DNA of 18,956 nt from Duodenibacillus intestinigallinarum (GTDB lineage Bacteria; Pseudomonadota; Gammaproteobacteria; Burkholderiales; Burkholderiaceae_F): the NCBI GenBank assembly GCA_019117105.1, contig DXAH01000018.1, forward strand, positions 1 through 18,956, in the 5' to 3' direction. How positions within the stretch are numbered: position 1 is the first letter of the stretch; each line of letters begins with the position of its first letter. The position numbers and the translations under genes were made by a program. The notes beneath the pieces are model-generated. The model was not told the DNA's origin and ran no database searches. It worked only from the letters and a program-made list of their open reading frames with translations. Shown here piece by piece: positions 1 through 7,124 of the stretch.

Positions 1-882
1 CCTGAAACCGATTACGCCAAAGTTGTGCGCGACGGTCAGTTCCGTTATGTTCACGTGGCGGTCTCGCCTGATCGAGTCTGGCCCTTGCTGCAGGACTTCT
101 GGGCAAGCGTCGGCCTCGCTGTGAAGTACCAGGATGCCAAGACCGGCATCATCCAGACGGAATGGGCCGAAAACAAGGCCAATCTCCCGAAGGACATCAT
201 TCGTGCCACCATTGGTAAAGCGCTGGACGTCGTTTACGACACCGGCACGCGTGATCAGTACCGCGCCCGCATGGAACGCGCTGAAGACGGCACGACGAAC
301 ATCTTCATCACGCACCGCCAGATGGTGGAAGTGCTCAAGGGCCGTCAGGAAGAGAGCACGATTTGGCAGCCCGGTCCGAGCGATCCCGAGCTCGAAGCCG
401 TGATGCTTACGCGCCTGGCTCAGATGCTTGAGACCGAGTTCAATCCGAAGGCCAAACCTGAAGAACAGAAGGCTCTCGAACAACTGGCTGCCGTGAAGTA
501 CTCACCGATGAGCCATATCGAAGAAGGCGCAGACGGCAAGCCCGTTGCCGTTGTGATCGACGAGCCGTTCGATCGTGCGTGGCGTCGCGTGGGTGTTGCG
601 CTCGATCGCGGTGGCTTCGAAGTGACCGACCGCGACCGTACGCAGGGTCTCTTCATGATCAACTACCTGGATCCTGACTACGAACAGCAGAAAAAGAGCG
701 AACAGGGCTTCTTTGCAAACCTCTTCTCCAATGCCGAAGCGGTTGACCCGGTTCCCTACCGCATTCGTCTGACGCCGGACGGCGAAACGACACGCGTGAC
801 GGTGACCGGTGAAGACGGCCGTGCCGATACCACGGGTGTCGCACCGCGCATCCTCACGCTGATCGGCGAACAAACGCGCTAA
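1..882 (+). CDS. bamC: Outer membrane assembly lipoprotein BamC (5' partial)
   Basis: BamC (NlpB/DapX family) is the lipoprotein subunit of the BAM complex that folds beta-barrel proteins into the outer membrane. The frame is open from base 1, so the first GTG at 25 is not the start; the signal peptide and lipobox cysteine lie upstream of the window. The visible 293 residues show two successive helix-grip-like halves. The first has the family pattern of W-A-E-N-K-A-N-L-P followed by a T-R-D-Q-Y-R-A-R strand. The second begins near the segment A-V-V-I-D-E-P-F-D-R-A-W and ends at L-I-G-E-Q. In proteobacteria bamC often follows dapA, which cannot be checked here. The family call rests on recognised sequence pattern, not on a search. 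Two hairpins follow the stop codon. Confidence 0.85.
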   Translation, partial: PETDYAKVVRDGQFRYVHVAVSPDRVWPLLQDFWASVGLAVKYQDAKTGIIQTEWAENKANLPKDIIRATIGKALDVVYDTGTRDQYRARMERAEDGTTNIFITHRQMVEVLKGRQEESTIWQPGPSDPELEAVMLTRLAQMLETEFNPKAKPEEQKALEQLAAVKYSPMSHIEEGADGKPVAVVIDEPFDRAWRRVGVALDRGGFEVTDRDRTQGLFMINYLDPDYEQQKKSEQGFFANLFSNAEAVDPVPYRIRLTPDGETTRVTVTGEDGRADTTGVAPRILTLIGEQTR

Positions 883-900
883 TCGCAACGTCGGTTCAAC

Positions 901-957
901 GCACATTTTGAATGTGCCTAAAAGCGGGACAGCGTCCAAAGAGCGTGTGTCCCGCTT
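901..957 (+). terminator. Tandem hairpins downstream of bamC
   Basis: Two perfect inverted repeats lie back to back. The first is GCACATT (901-907) with AATGTGC (911-917) around a 3-nt loop. The second is AAGCGGGAC (922-930) with GTCCCGCTT (949-957) around an 18-nt loop. No T-run follows the second stem, so it may be a weak or Rho-assisted terminator, or an mRNA 3'-end stabiliser. The next gene starts only 22 nt later. Confidence 0.45.
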
Positions 958-978
958 GTGTTATCAAGGAAAAAAGAA

Positions 979-1395
979 GTGAGTTCTGGTTCGGTGATCG
1001 GCGAAGCCTTGAGCGTGCGCTTTTCGGGGCGAGTGCCGCGGCGTGTCTTCTGGGTGTCCGCATTGTTGTGCTCGGTGTTGGGCTGGCTTGTCGGCTGGCT
1101 TTACGCGACGCTTTACATGACCACTATGACGGAAATCACCTGGGACTTCGTGACGGTGGCCGTCGGAGCTTTCCAAATCTGGCTTGCACTCATTTCCGTT
1201 TCCATTTCCGTACGTCGACTGCACGACGTCGGCCGCAACGGCCTGTGGGTTCTGCCGATCGTTCTCGTTCCCGTACTGGGAGCTATTTTCTGGTTTGTGC
1301 TCGGCTGCCTTGTCGGAGAGCAGCACGAAAACCGTTACGGTCCTGATCCATACGCCACCCGAAACAATCTCAACGCTCTCACGACCGCTTCGTAG
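979..1395 (+). CDS. DUF805 family inner-membrane protein
   Basis: This is a 138-residue DUF805 (YhaH-like) membrane protein; the molecular function of the family is not established. Family marks visible here are F-S-G-R-V-P-R-R-V-F-W near residues 15-25, R-R-L-H-D at 79-83 and N-R-Y-G-P-D-P at 118-124. There are three hydrophobic stretches, about 25-48, 56-76 and 90-112, consistent with a small polytopic inner-membrane protein. I chose the GTG at 979 because an AAGGA ribosome-binding site (966-970) sits 8 nt upstream. A GTG at 958 in the same frame has no such site and lies inside the preceding hairpin. The gene is followed after 23 bases by the FKBP gene on the same strand, so the two may be co-transcribed. 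Confidence 0.8.
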   Translation: MSSGSVIGEALSVRFSGRVPRRVFWVSALLCSVLGWLVGWLYATLYMTTMTEITWDFVTVAVGAFQIWLALISVSISVRRLHDVGRNGLWVLPIVLVPVLGAIFWFVLGCLVGEQHENRYGPDPYATRNNLNALTTAS

Positions 1396-1418
1396 AAACG
1401 AGGCAATCGGAGTAAAGA

Positions 1419-1934
1419 ATGCTTATTGAAAAGGATTGCGTCGTGGGCATCCACGTGCGCATGTTTGATCTGCAAAAAAATCTTCTGGAAGAAACCGAAC
1501 CGCAGGGAGTGACGTATCTGCACGGCCACGGTGACATTTTTCCTAAACTCGAGCAGGCGCTCGAAGGCAAGAAGGCGGGTGAAACGGTGGTCGTTCAGCT
1601 TGAGCCCGACGAGGCTTTCGGCGATTTTGACGATGAGGCCATTCGTCTTGTACCGGTCGAGTCCTTGGGCGATCCGGAACTGATCGTTCCCGGTCTGGTG
1701 TTTTCCAGCGTCCCGGGCGAAACGCCCGACGGCAGAAACTGGCGAGTGACGGACGTTGCCGAAGGCATGGCCGTGCTTGACGCCAACCACCCTTTGGCCG
1801 GTTGGTCTCTGAAGTTTGAAGTCAAGGTGCTTTCCGTGAGCAAGCCCGAGGGCGAAGTCACCGGCAACGACGAAGTGGTGGTGCCGGGCTTTCTGGGTTT
1901 TGCCGAGAAAATCATCGACGACGAGACCGATTAA
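1419..1934 (+). CDS. SlyD-like FKBP-type peptidyl-prolyl cis-trans isomerase
   Basis: The 171-residue product resembles cytoplasmic SlyD-type FKBP isomerases, which catalyse prolyl isomerisation and act as folding chaperones. Diagnostic segments are Y-L-H-G-H-G at 33-38 followed by L-E-Q-A-L-E-G-K-K-A-G-E, the acidic D-E-A-F-G-D-F-D-D turn at 64-72, an insert-in-flap chaperone region about 75-120, and D-A-N-H-P-L-A-G at 121-128 returning to the FKBP core. SlyD of E. coli has a long His/Cys-rich metal-binding tail; this protein instead ends with about 30 residues that are acidic and contain no His or Cys, so the nickel-delivery role of SlyD is unlikely. The ATG at 1419 has a CGGAG site 6 nt upstream. 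It could equally be named FkpB/SlpA-like, but the length and insert favour SlyD. Confidence 0.85.
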   Translation: MLIEKDCVVGIHVRMFDLQKNLLEETEPQGVTYLHGHGDIFPKLEQALEGKKAGETVVVQLEPDEAFGDFDDEAIRLVPVESLGDPELIVPGLVFSSVPGETPDGRNWRVTDVAEGMAVLDANHPLAGWSLKFEVKVLSVSKPEGEVTGNDEVVVPGFLGFAEKIIDDETD

Positions 1935-1999
1935 GCCTGACGTTTATAATTTGCTGATGGGCAACGCAAGGCCAGGCTTTGCGTCCGATACTCAGTGAA

Positions 2000-2029
2000 T
2001 TGAAATTTCAACTATTTTCACTTTGTTAT
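2000..2029 (+). promoter_or_regulatory. Candidate sigma-70 promoter upstream of small ORF and psd
   Basis: TTGAAA at 2000-2005 (5 of 6 to the -35 consensus) is separated by 18 nt from TGTTAT at 2024-2029 (4 of 6 to -10). A start near 2036 would give a very short leader to the gene at 2051. A perfect TATAAT also occurs at 1945-1950, but I see no matching -35 before it. Either could serve the small ORF-psd unit. Confidence 0.3.
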
Positions 2030-2050
2030 TACAAGACGGGGTTACCATCC

Positions 2051-2272
2051 ATGACCATGCGACAAGACGAAACCGACGTTAACTTCCTCGACATTAAACC
2101 GGCCGATTTGGAGCATGCGGCGCAGGTGCTGCGCGGAGAGCTCGAAGCAAATCGCCGCGCATGGGAAAAGACGTGCTGGTCGCTGGAATACGTCAAGAAG
2201 AACCATGCTGAAGACACGGTGCTCATCGAAGCGCTGGAGACGATTCGTCATCATCTTGAACGCCGCATGTAA
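2051..2272 (+). CDS. Small hypothetical protein, 73 aa
   Basis: I do not recognise this protein. It is charged and predicted mostly helical, with no signal peptide, no membrane segment and one cysteine. The central part (about residues 19-55) has regular A/L/E/R spacing typical of an amphipathic helix, and it ends in a basic H-H-L-E-R-R-M. The ATG at 2051 is preferred, with a GGGG at 2038-2041 about 9 nt upstream; the ATG at 2057 in the same frame is equally possible. The open frame extends back to a TTG at 1979, but that part is AT-rich, promoter-like and lacks a ribosome-binding site. The stop is 38 bases before psd, suggesting co-transcription. Its reality is supported by codon pattern and placement only. 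Confidence 0.5.
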   Translation: MTMRQDETDVNFLDIKPADLEHAAQVLRGELEANRRAWEKTCWSLEYVKKNHAEDTVLIEALETIRHHLERRM

Positions 2273-2310
2273 GGCGTCGACACCCGATCTAACTCTACGG
2301 AGCTTTTATC

Positions 2311-3090
2311 TTGGAACGCATTTATCCGCATCCGTTCTTTGCTCGTGAAGGCTGGGCCATCATGGGCATCGCTTTTGTGCTTGCCCTGCTCGTGCAGATT
2401 TTTGTCGGTGGCTTCGTTGCCGGCATTTTCTGGCTGCTGTTTCTGTTTGTGGCGCAGTTTTTCCGTGATCCGGCTCGTGAAATGACCGATGACGAAAAGG
2501 CCGTGGTGGCTCCCGTCGACGGCCGCGTCATCAAGGTTGAGGAGGCTGTTTGCCCCTATACGGGTGAACAGACCAAGCTCGTGTCGATCTTCATGAACGT
2601 CTTCAATGTTCACAGCCAGAAGACGCCGGTTGCGGGCAAGATCGAAAAGATCGAATACTTCCACGGTCGCTACCTCAACGCTTCGCTTGACAAGGCAAGC
2701 GAACAGAACGAACGTAACGCGATGACGGTCGTGACCGAAGACGGCCAGCGCGTGTGTTTCGTGCAGATCGCCGGCCTCGTCGCACGCCGCATTCTGTGCT
2801 ATCGCATGGTAGGCGACGTGGTTAAAAAGGGTGAACGCTACGGCTTCATTCGCTTCGGTTCTCGTGTGGACGTCTATCTGCCGATGAGCGCTCAGGTGCT
2901 TGTATCAATTGGTGAAAAGACGACCGGTGTGGAAACCGTGATTGCGCGCTTGGGCGAACCCGTGCAGCCGCCTGTTGCACATGAAGAAGAAACGACCGAA
3001 ACCGTTGGCACGGCCGAAGAACAAGCAGCGCCCGAAGCTGCCGCGCAGTCAAGCGCTGTTGATGCCAAGCCCGAAGACAAGGCTCAGTAA
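2311..3090 (+). CDS. psd: Phosphatidylserine decarboxylase proenzyme (short PSD-A type)
   Basis: Psd decarboxylates phosphatidylserine to phosphatidylethanolamine at the inner membrane. It is made as a proenzyme that cuts itself to form a pyruvoyl group. The N-terminal Y-P-H-P-F-F-A-R-E-G-W, two hydrophobic segments within about 17-50, F-F-R-D-P at 50-54, A-P-V-D-G-R at 67-72 and the F-N-V-H...P-V-A-G segment at 98-109 all fit the short bacterial form. The self-cleavage Gly-Ser is G183-S184 within R-F-G-S-R-V-D. A TTG start at 2311 is likely: ACGGAG lies 8 nt upstream, and the matched N-terminus begins there. Family members are about 215 residues; this one is 259, with an acidic, Ala/Glu/Pro-rich C-terminal tail from about residue 218. 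The enzyme that makes its substrate, pssA, is next. Confidence 0.93.
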   Translation: MERIYPHPFFAREGWAIMGIAFVLALLVQIFVGGFVAGIFWLLFLFVAQFFRDPAREMTDDEKAVVAPVDGRVIKVEEAVCPYTGEQTKLVSIFMNVFNVHSQKTPVAGKIEKIEYFHGRYLNASLDKASEQNERNAMTVVTEDGQRVCFVQIAGLVARRILCYRMVGDVVKKGERYGFIRFGSRVDVYLPMSAQVLVSIGEKTTGVETVIARLGEPVQPPVAHEEETTETVGTAEEQAAPEAAAQSSAVDAKPEDKAQ

Positions 3091-3120
3091 ACACTGAAAG
3101 CTTCGGTTACCAAAAAGAGG

Positions 3121-3187
3121 CGAGCCCGCACCGAAAAAGAATTTCCAGTGGAAGAATTCCCTGTAGGTCGCGGGCTCGTTGTTTTTT
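3121..3187 (+). terminator. Branched intrinsic terminator after psd
   Basis: CGAGCCCGC (3121-3129) pairs perfectly with GCGGGCTCG (3170-3178) and is followed by TTGTTTTTT. The 40-nt loop contains a second small hairpin built on TTCC/GGAA flanked by GAAT/ATTC. The strong GC stem plus T-run argue for termination between psd and pssA. A TATAAA at 3199-3204 might then be the -10 of a pssA promoter, though no good -35 was seen. Confidence 0.75.
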
Positions 3188-3224
3188 GAACACTCGCCTA
3201 TAAAACACTCAGGCAAGAAATCGT

Positions 3225-4175
3225 ATGGCTGTTGAAAGAATTCGCCGTCGCCGTCCGGTACGGCAACGCATCATTGAAGTTGGCCGCAAGAAGGTTGTGA
3301 AGGTTCGCTCGCGCGGTCTTTTTGTGTTGCCCAATCTGTTCACCACGGCTTCGCTTTTCTGCGCGTTCATTTCGATCGTGCAGGCAATGGAGCAAAACTT
3401 CGGTCTGGCCGCGCTGATGATTATGCTCAGCATGCTCTTTGACGGCATGGACGGACGCGTGGCTCGTCTGACGCACACGCAAAGCGAGTTCGGCGTGCAG
3501 TTCGACTCGATTGCCGACATGACGGCTTTCGGTGTGGCTCCCGCCCTTGTGATGTACAAGTTCTGCCTGTATACGCTCGGCGGCTTGGGCTGGGCTGCGG
3601 CTTTCGTGTACTGTCTGTGCGCGGGTGTGCGCTTGGCGCGGTTTAACTGCAACGTCGGCGTTGTTGACAAACGCTTCTTCCAGGGTCTGCCGAGTCCGGC
3701 TGCCGCAGCGCTTCTGGCCGGTTTCGTGTGGCTTGCCGTTGAAAACAAGATGCCGACCTTCCTGGGTGAATCATTGCCCTGGTTTGCTTTCGTGCTGACG
3801 ATCTACGCGGGCCTCACCATGGTCTGCAACGCGCCGTTTTATTCCGGCAAGTCGGGCGTTTCACTCAAAAACGCTCCCTTTATCGTCATGGTGGCGGGCG
3901 CTTTGGCCCTTATCCTGATTTCAAGCAATCCGCCGCTGGCAATCTTCACGATCTTCTGCGTGTATGCCTTGAGCGGCTACGCCTATCAGCTGTGGCTTTT
4001 CATCAGCGACAAGCCCAATCCCGTGCTGCCTGGCGAATACACGGTTGATTTTGGCTCGTCTGAGCCCGAGTCTGTTGCTGAAGCGGGCCCTGACTTCCCC
4101 GAAGAAGAACCGGCCGAAACGAAGACTGACCCGAGTGCTCGACAGAGCGAGTCCAGTCCCTCAGTGAAGCCTTGA
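3225..4175 (+). CDS. pssA: CDP-diacylglycerol-serine O-phosphatidyltransferase
   Basis: PssA condenses CDP-diacylglycerol with L-serine to give phosphatidylserine in the inner membrane, the substrate for the adjacent Psd. The CDP-alcohol phosphotransferase signature is intact: D73 and D76-G-x2-A80-R81, then G90, D94 and D98, giving the usual metal-binding aspartates. The protein is a membrane type (B. subtilis-like subclass II) with about seven to eight hydrophobic segments from residue 33 to about 265. The first 31 residues are strongly basic, ahead of L-P-N-L-F-T-T-A-S-L-F, as in related betaproteobacterial enzymes. The last 47 or so residues are an acidic Ser/Glu/Pro-rich tail, seemingly cytoplasmic and not part of the catalytic fold. 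The ATG at 3225 fits the family N-terminus. A terminator-like hairpin follows the stop. Confidence 0.93.
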   Translation: MAVERIRRRRPVRQRIIEVGRKKVVKVRSRGLFVLPNLFTTASLFCAFISIVQAMEQNFGLAALMIMLSMLFDGMDGRVARLTHTQSEFGVQFDSIADMTAFGVAPALVMYKFCLYTLGGLGWAAAFVYCLCAGVRLARFNCNVGVVDKRFFQGLPSPAAAALLAGFVWLAVENKMPTFLGESLPWFAFVLTIYAGLTMVCNAPFYSGKSGVSLKNAPFIVMVAGALALILISSNPPLAIFTIFCVYALSGYAYQLWLFISDKPNPVLPGEYTVDFGSSEPESVAEAGPDFPEEEPAETKTDPSARQSESSPSVKP

Positions 4176-4189
4176 TACCATTTACAAAG

Positions 4190-4229
4190 TCCCGCTTCAA
4201 GACGGTGTTTTTGGGGCGGGAAAATTTTT
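4190..4229 (+). terminator. Probable terminator after pssA
   Basis: CCCGCTTCAA (4191-4200) can pair with TTGGGGCGGG (4211-4220), including two G-U pairs, plus T4190-A4221, around a 10-nt loop. AAATTTTTG follows, so the T-run begins about 3-4 nt past the stem, making it a somewhat imperfect intrinsic terminator. Confidence 0.55.
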
Positions 4230-4250
4230 GTTTCATCAAAGAGAGTTTTC

Positions 4251-4946
4251 ATGTTTGTGTTTGCACCCGCGCCGCAGGCCGTTGTGCCCGTTTCCGGCGA
4301 AAAGAATGTGTTCTTCCCAGTCAACCGTGTCTACTGCGTCGGCCGCAATTACGCTGATCACGACAAGGAAATGGGCGGTACTGGCAAGACGACGCCGTGC
4401 TTTTTTGCTAAGCCCGCCGATGCGATATTCCCGATTGATGCAGGCAAAACGGCTCAGGTGCCGTTTCCTCAGCACACCGAAAACCTGCAGCATGAAGTCG
4501 AACTCGTGGTTGCCGTCGGCAAGTCCGGCAAGGATCTAACGGTCGAGCAGGCAGCCGAATGCATCTGGGGTTGGGCCGTGGGCGTGGACTTGACTCGCCG
4601 CGACCTGCAGGCCGAAGCCAAAGCCAAGGGCCGTCCCTGGACCACTGCCAAGAGCTTTGACTATTCGGGGCCTGTTTCGCATATTGTGCGCAAGGAAAAC
4701 GTGCTTGATCCGAGCGACACTGAACTGTGGCTTTATGTCAATAACGAGTGCAAGCAGAAGGGGAGCACCCGCGACATGATCTGGTCGGTTGCCGAAGTGC
4801 TCGCCGAAATCTCCTCGTATTGGGAACTCAAGGCCGGCGATCTGGTCTTTACCGGCAGTCCCTCAGGCGTTTCCACACTGCATCGCGGTGATATTGTGCG
4901 CGCGGGCTGCAACGGCATCGGCATGATCGAATTCGAGCTTGTGTAA
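4251..4946 (+). CDS. Fumarylacetoacetate hydrolase family protein (fumarylpyruvate hydrolase/acylpyruvase-like)
   Basis: The 231-residue product is a fumarylacetoacetase (FAH)-superfamily hydrolase or decarboxylase that uses a divalent metal to cleave C-C bonds in acylpyruvate-type substrates. Visible family marks are V-G-R-N-Y-A-D-H at 30-37, F-F-A-K-P-A-D-A at 51-58, the metal ligands E82 and E84 in H-E-V-E-L and D113 in G-V-D-L-T-R-R-D-L-Q, K134 in the T-A-K-S-F-D motif, and F-T-G-S-P-S-G-V near the end. The wording of these motifs is closest to fumarylpyruvate hydrolase and acylpyruvase/oxaloacetate tautomerase forms (NagK, YcgM and FAHD1 type), but no aromatic-catabolism genes adjoin it, so the substrate is uncertain. 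GAGAG at 4241-4245 precedes the ATG. Hairpins on both sides make it look monocistronic. Confidence 0.88.
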   Translation: MFVFAPAPQAVVPVSGEKNVFFPVNRVYCVGRNYADHDKEMGGTGKTTPCFFAKPADAIFPIDAGKTAQVPFPQHTENLQHEVELVVAVGKSGKDLTVEQAAECIWGWAVGVDLTRRDLQAEAKAKGRPWTTAKSFDYSGPVSHIVRKENVLDPSDTELWLYVNNECKQKGSTRDMIWSVAEVLAEISSYWELKAGDLVFTGSPSGVSTLHRGDIVRAGCNGIGMIEFELV

Positions 4947-4976
4947 GCACCGAAAAGCCCAAAATTAGGCAAAAAG

Positions 4977-5007
4977 AAGGCGGTTCTTTTAAAACCGTCT
5001 TTTTTTT
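4977..5007 (+). terminator. Intrinsic terminator after the FAH-family gene
   Basis: AAGGCGGTT (4977-4985) pairs with AACCGTCTT (4993-5001), with one G-U, across a 7-nt loop, and runs into eight T residues (5000-5007). The following bases 5008-5171, upstream of cstA, hold no gene; I saw no convincing promoter there. Confidence 0.8.
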
Positions 5008-5171
5008 ATGCGTTAGCTAGGGTAAGTACCTAATCAAAGGTTTTTATTTCACATGTTGTCTGCATAAACTGTTTCAAAATCTTGCCATAGTTTCCAAGGC
5101 AGATTTTTTTGCGGCCTCTCTCGGGGACCGTTGATAACAAAAAAGACATTTTTCAAGAGAAAGGAGCTCTC

Positions 5172-7004
5172 ATGTCGTCGTTCGACGGAGTCAATGCCGT
5201 AACGATCATCTTTGCAGCGCTCTGCGTTTTTGCAATTGGATATCGTTTCTACGGCCTGTTTATTGCAGCCAAGGTGCTCAACGTGGATGCCAACCGCGTG
5301 ACCCCCGCTGTGAAGTACGCTGACGGTCAGGACTATGTCAAGACCGATAAGTTCGTGCTGTTCGGGCATCACTTTGCCGCCATTGCCGCTGCCGGTCCGC
5401 TGCTCGGTCCTGTGCTTGCTGCTCAGTTCGGTTATCTGCCCGGTTTGTTGTGGATTTTGATCGGCTGTGTGCTCGCCGGCGGCGTGCATGACATGGTCGT
5501 GCTGTTTTGCTCGGTGCGTCACAAGGGGCGTTCGCTTGCCTACATCGCCACGCGCGAAATCGATCCCACTACGGGTTTCGTGGCATCCTGGGCCGTGCTC
5601 GCAATTCTGATCCTGACGCTTGCCGGTCTGTCGATTGCTTGCGTGAACGCCATGCATGACTCGCTGTGGTCGACCTACACGGTTGTCGCAACGATTCCGA
5701 TCGCCATCATCATGGGTCTGTACCTGCAGATTTGGCGTAAGGGCGACGTTCTCGGCGCAACGCTTCTGGGCGTGGTGCTGCTGTTCCTGTGCATCCTTTC
5801 CGGCCCGTGGGTTGCTTCGCACCCCGAATACTTCGGATTCCTTGACATTGACCGCAAGACGATGTCGGTGTTGATCCCGGTCTACGGCTTCTTTGCTTCG
5901 GTGCTTCCGGTCTGGCTGCTGCTGTTGCCGCGTGACTATCTGTCGACCTTCCTGAAGGTTGGGACGATTCTGGCTCTTGCTCTTGGCATTCTTTTTGTGA
6001 TGCCCGAGTTCAAGATGCCCGCCATCACCGAATTCATCCACGGCGGCGGCCCGATTGTGGGCGGTCCTGTGATTCCGTTCATCTTCATTACCATCGCCTG
6101 CGGTGCTTTGTCCGGTTTCCACGCCACGATCGGTACGGGTACGACGCCCAAGATGATCGGCAACGAAAAGGACGTGCTTTTCGTTGGTTACGGTGCGATG
6201 CTTACTGAAGGCTTCGTGGCTGTGATGGCTCTGGTGGCGGCTTGCGTGCTCGTGCCTGCCGACTACTTCGCTATCAATGCGCCGGCTGCCAAGTTTGCCG
6301 AACTCGGCATGCAGGTTCAGAACCTGCCGATGCTTGAAGCTGAAGTGCAGGAAACTCTGGCTGCTCGTCCGGGCGGCTCCGTGTCGCTCGCCGTCGGCAT
6401 GGCCTACATCTTCTCCCGTATTCCCTGGATGGAAGATCTGATGGCCTATTGGTACCACTTCGCGATCATGTTTGAAGCAGTCTTCATTCTGACCGCCGTT
6501 GACGCCGGCACCCGCGTCGGTCGCTTCTTCCTGCAGGAAATGATTGGCCGCTACATCTCGCCGAAGTTCAATCAGAAGGATTGGGTGCCGGGCGTCATCA
6601 TCACCAGCGTGCTCTTTACCGGTTCCTGGGGCTATCTTGTGTATTCGGGTGATATTTCCAGCATTTGGCCGCTCTTCGGTATCTGCAACCAGTTGCTAGC
6701 CTCTGTGACGCTTTTGATCGGCACGACCGTGTTGCTGCGCATGAACAAGGGCAAGTATGCCTGGATGACCGGCGTGCCCGGCTTGCTGATGACCGTTATC
6801 ACGATCTGGGCCGGCATCTGGTTGGTTGTCAACCAGTATCTGCCCAATGGCCAGCATTTGCTCGCTACGCTCTCCTGCGTTGTGATGCTGCTGATGGCGT
6901 TCGTGATCTTCGGCACGCTGCGTCGATGGATGGTTCTCATCAACATGAAGACCATCACGCGCGATCAGTACGGCGTTGAAGTGAAGGAAGTCGTTGAAGA
7001 ATAA
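5172..7004 (+). CDS. cstA: CstA family carbon-starvation transporter
   Basis: CstA proteins are inner-membrane symporters; E. coli CstA and BtsT take up pyruvate and have been linked to peptide use during carbon starvation. The 610-residue sequence has many hydrophobic segments and the family hallmark G-H-H-F-A-A-I-A-A-A-G-P at 65-76. This is followed by P-V-L-A-A-Q-F-G-Y-L-P-G-L-L-W and G-G-V-H-D, and later by S-G-F-H-A-T-I-G-T-G-T-T-P. It is shorter than the roughly 700-residue E. coli proteins, as in many other members. The ATG at 5172 has an ideal AAGGAG 5 nt upstream; the open frame reaches back to a TTG at 5109, which has none. It lies alone between two terminators. The kinase encoded next is of a different type from BtsS, so regulation by that pair should not be assumed. 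Confidence 0.93.
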   Translation: MSSFDGVNAVTIIFAALCVFAIGYRFYGLFIAAKVLNVDANRVTPAVKYADGQDYVKTDKFVLFGHHFAAIAAAGPLLGPVLAAQFGYLPGLLWILIGCVLAGGVHDMVVLFCSVRHKGRSLAYIATREIDPTTGFVASWAVLAILILTLAGLSIACVNAMHDSLWSTYTVVATIPIAIIMGLYLQIWRKGDVLGATLLGVVLLFLCILSGPWVASHPEYFGFLDIDRKTMSVLIPVYGFFASVLPVWLLLLPRDYLSTFLKVGTILALALGILFVMPEFKMPAITEFIHGGGPIVGGPVIPFIFITIACGALSGFHATIGTGTTPKMIGNEKDVLFVGYGAMLTEGFVAVMALVAACVLVPADYFAINAPAAKFAELGMQVQNLPMLEAEVQETLAARPGGSVSLAVGMAYIFSRIPWMEDLMAYWYHFAIMFEAVFILTAVDAGTRVGRFFLQEMIGRYISPKFNQKDWVPGVIITSVLFTGSWGYLVYSGDISSIWPLFGICNQLLASVTLLIGTTVLLRMNKGKYAWMTGVPGLLMTVITIWAGIWLVVNQYLPNGQHLLATLSCVVMLLMAFVIFGTLRRWMVLINMKTITRDQYGVEVKEVVEE

Positions 7005-7033
7005 GTCTTCGCTTCCCTAGCTTTGAAGAAACT

Positions 7034-7061
7034 GCAAAACCTCGCTTCGGCGAGGTTTTGC
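7034..7061 (+). terminator. UUCG-capped terminator hairpin after cstA
   Basis: A perfect 12-bp stem, GCAAAACCTCGC (7034-7045) with GCGAGGTTTTGC (7050-7061), is closed by a TTCG tetraloop, an extra-stable loop type. The 3' arm contains TTTT, and GTTT follows, so a shorter 8-bp stem with a T-rich tail can also form, as in intrinsic terminators. It lies 30 nt past the cstA stop and before the sensor kinase gene. Confidence 0.7.
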
Positions 7062-7124
7062 GTTTCGGGCGTCCTCAAATTTCGGCAAAATTCGAACGTA
7101 CTGCAACCGACGGTGTTTTTTGAG

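Noticed and set aside
5040..5070. CRP site upstream of cstA
   Set aside because: Only one half-site (TCACA at 5049-5053) is present, with no matching TGTGA at the right spacing.
5049..6458. A 469-codon minus-strand open frame opposite cstA
   Set aside because: The translation is His/Arg/Gln/Asn-rich with no recognisable domain, as expected for the antisense of a GC-biased membrane-protein gene; cstA is clearly real.
7023..7124. TTG at 7023 as start of the sensor kinase
   Set aside because: It would place the cstA terminator hairpin inside the coding region and bury the signal peptide; ATG 7125 starts a clean signal peptide.
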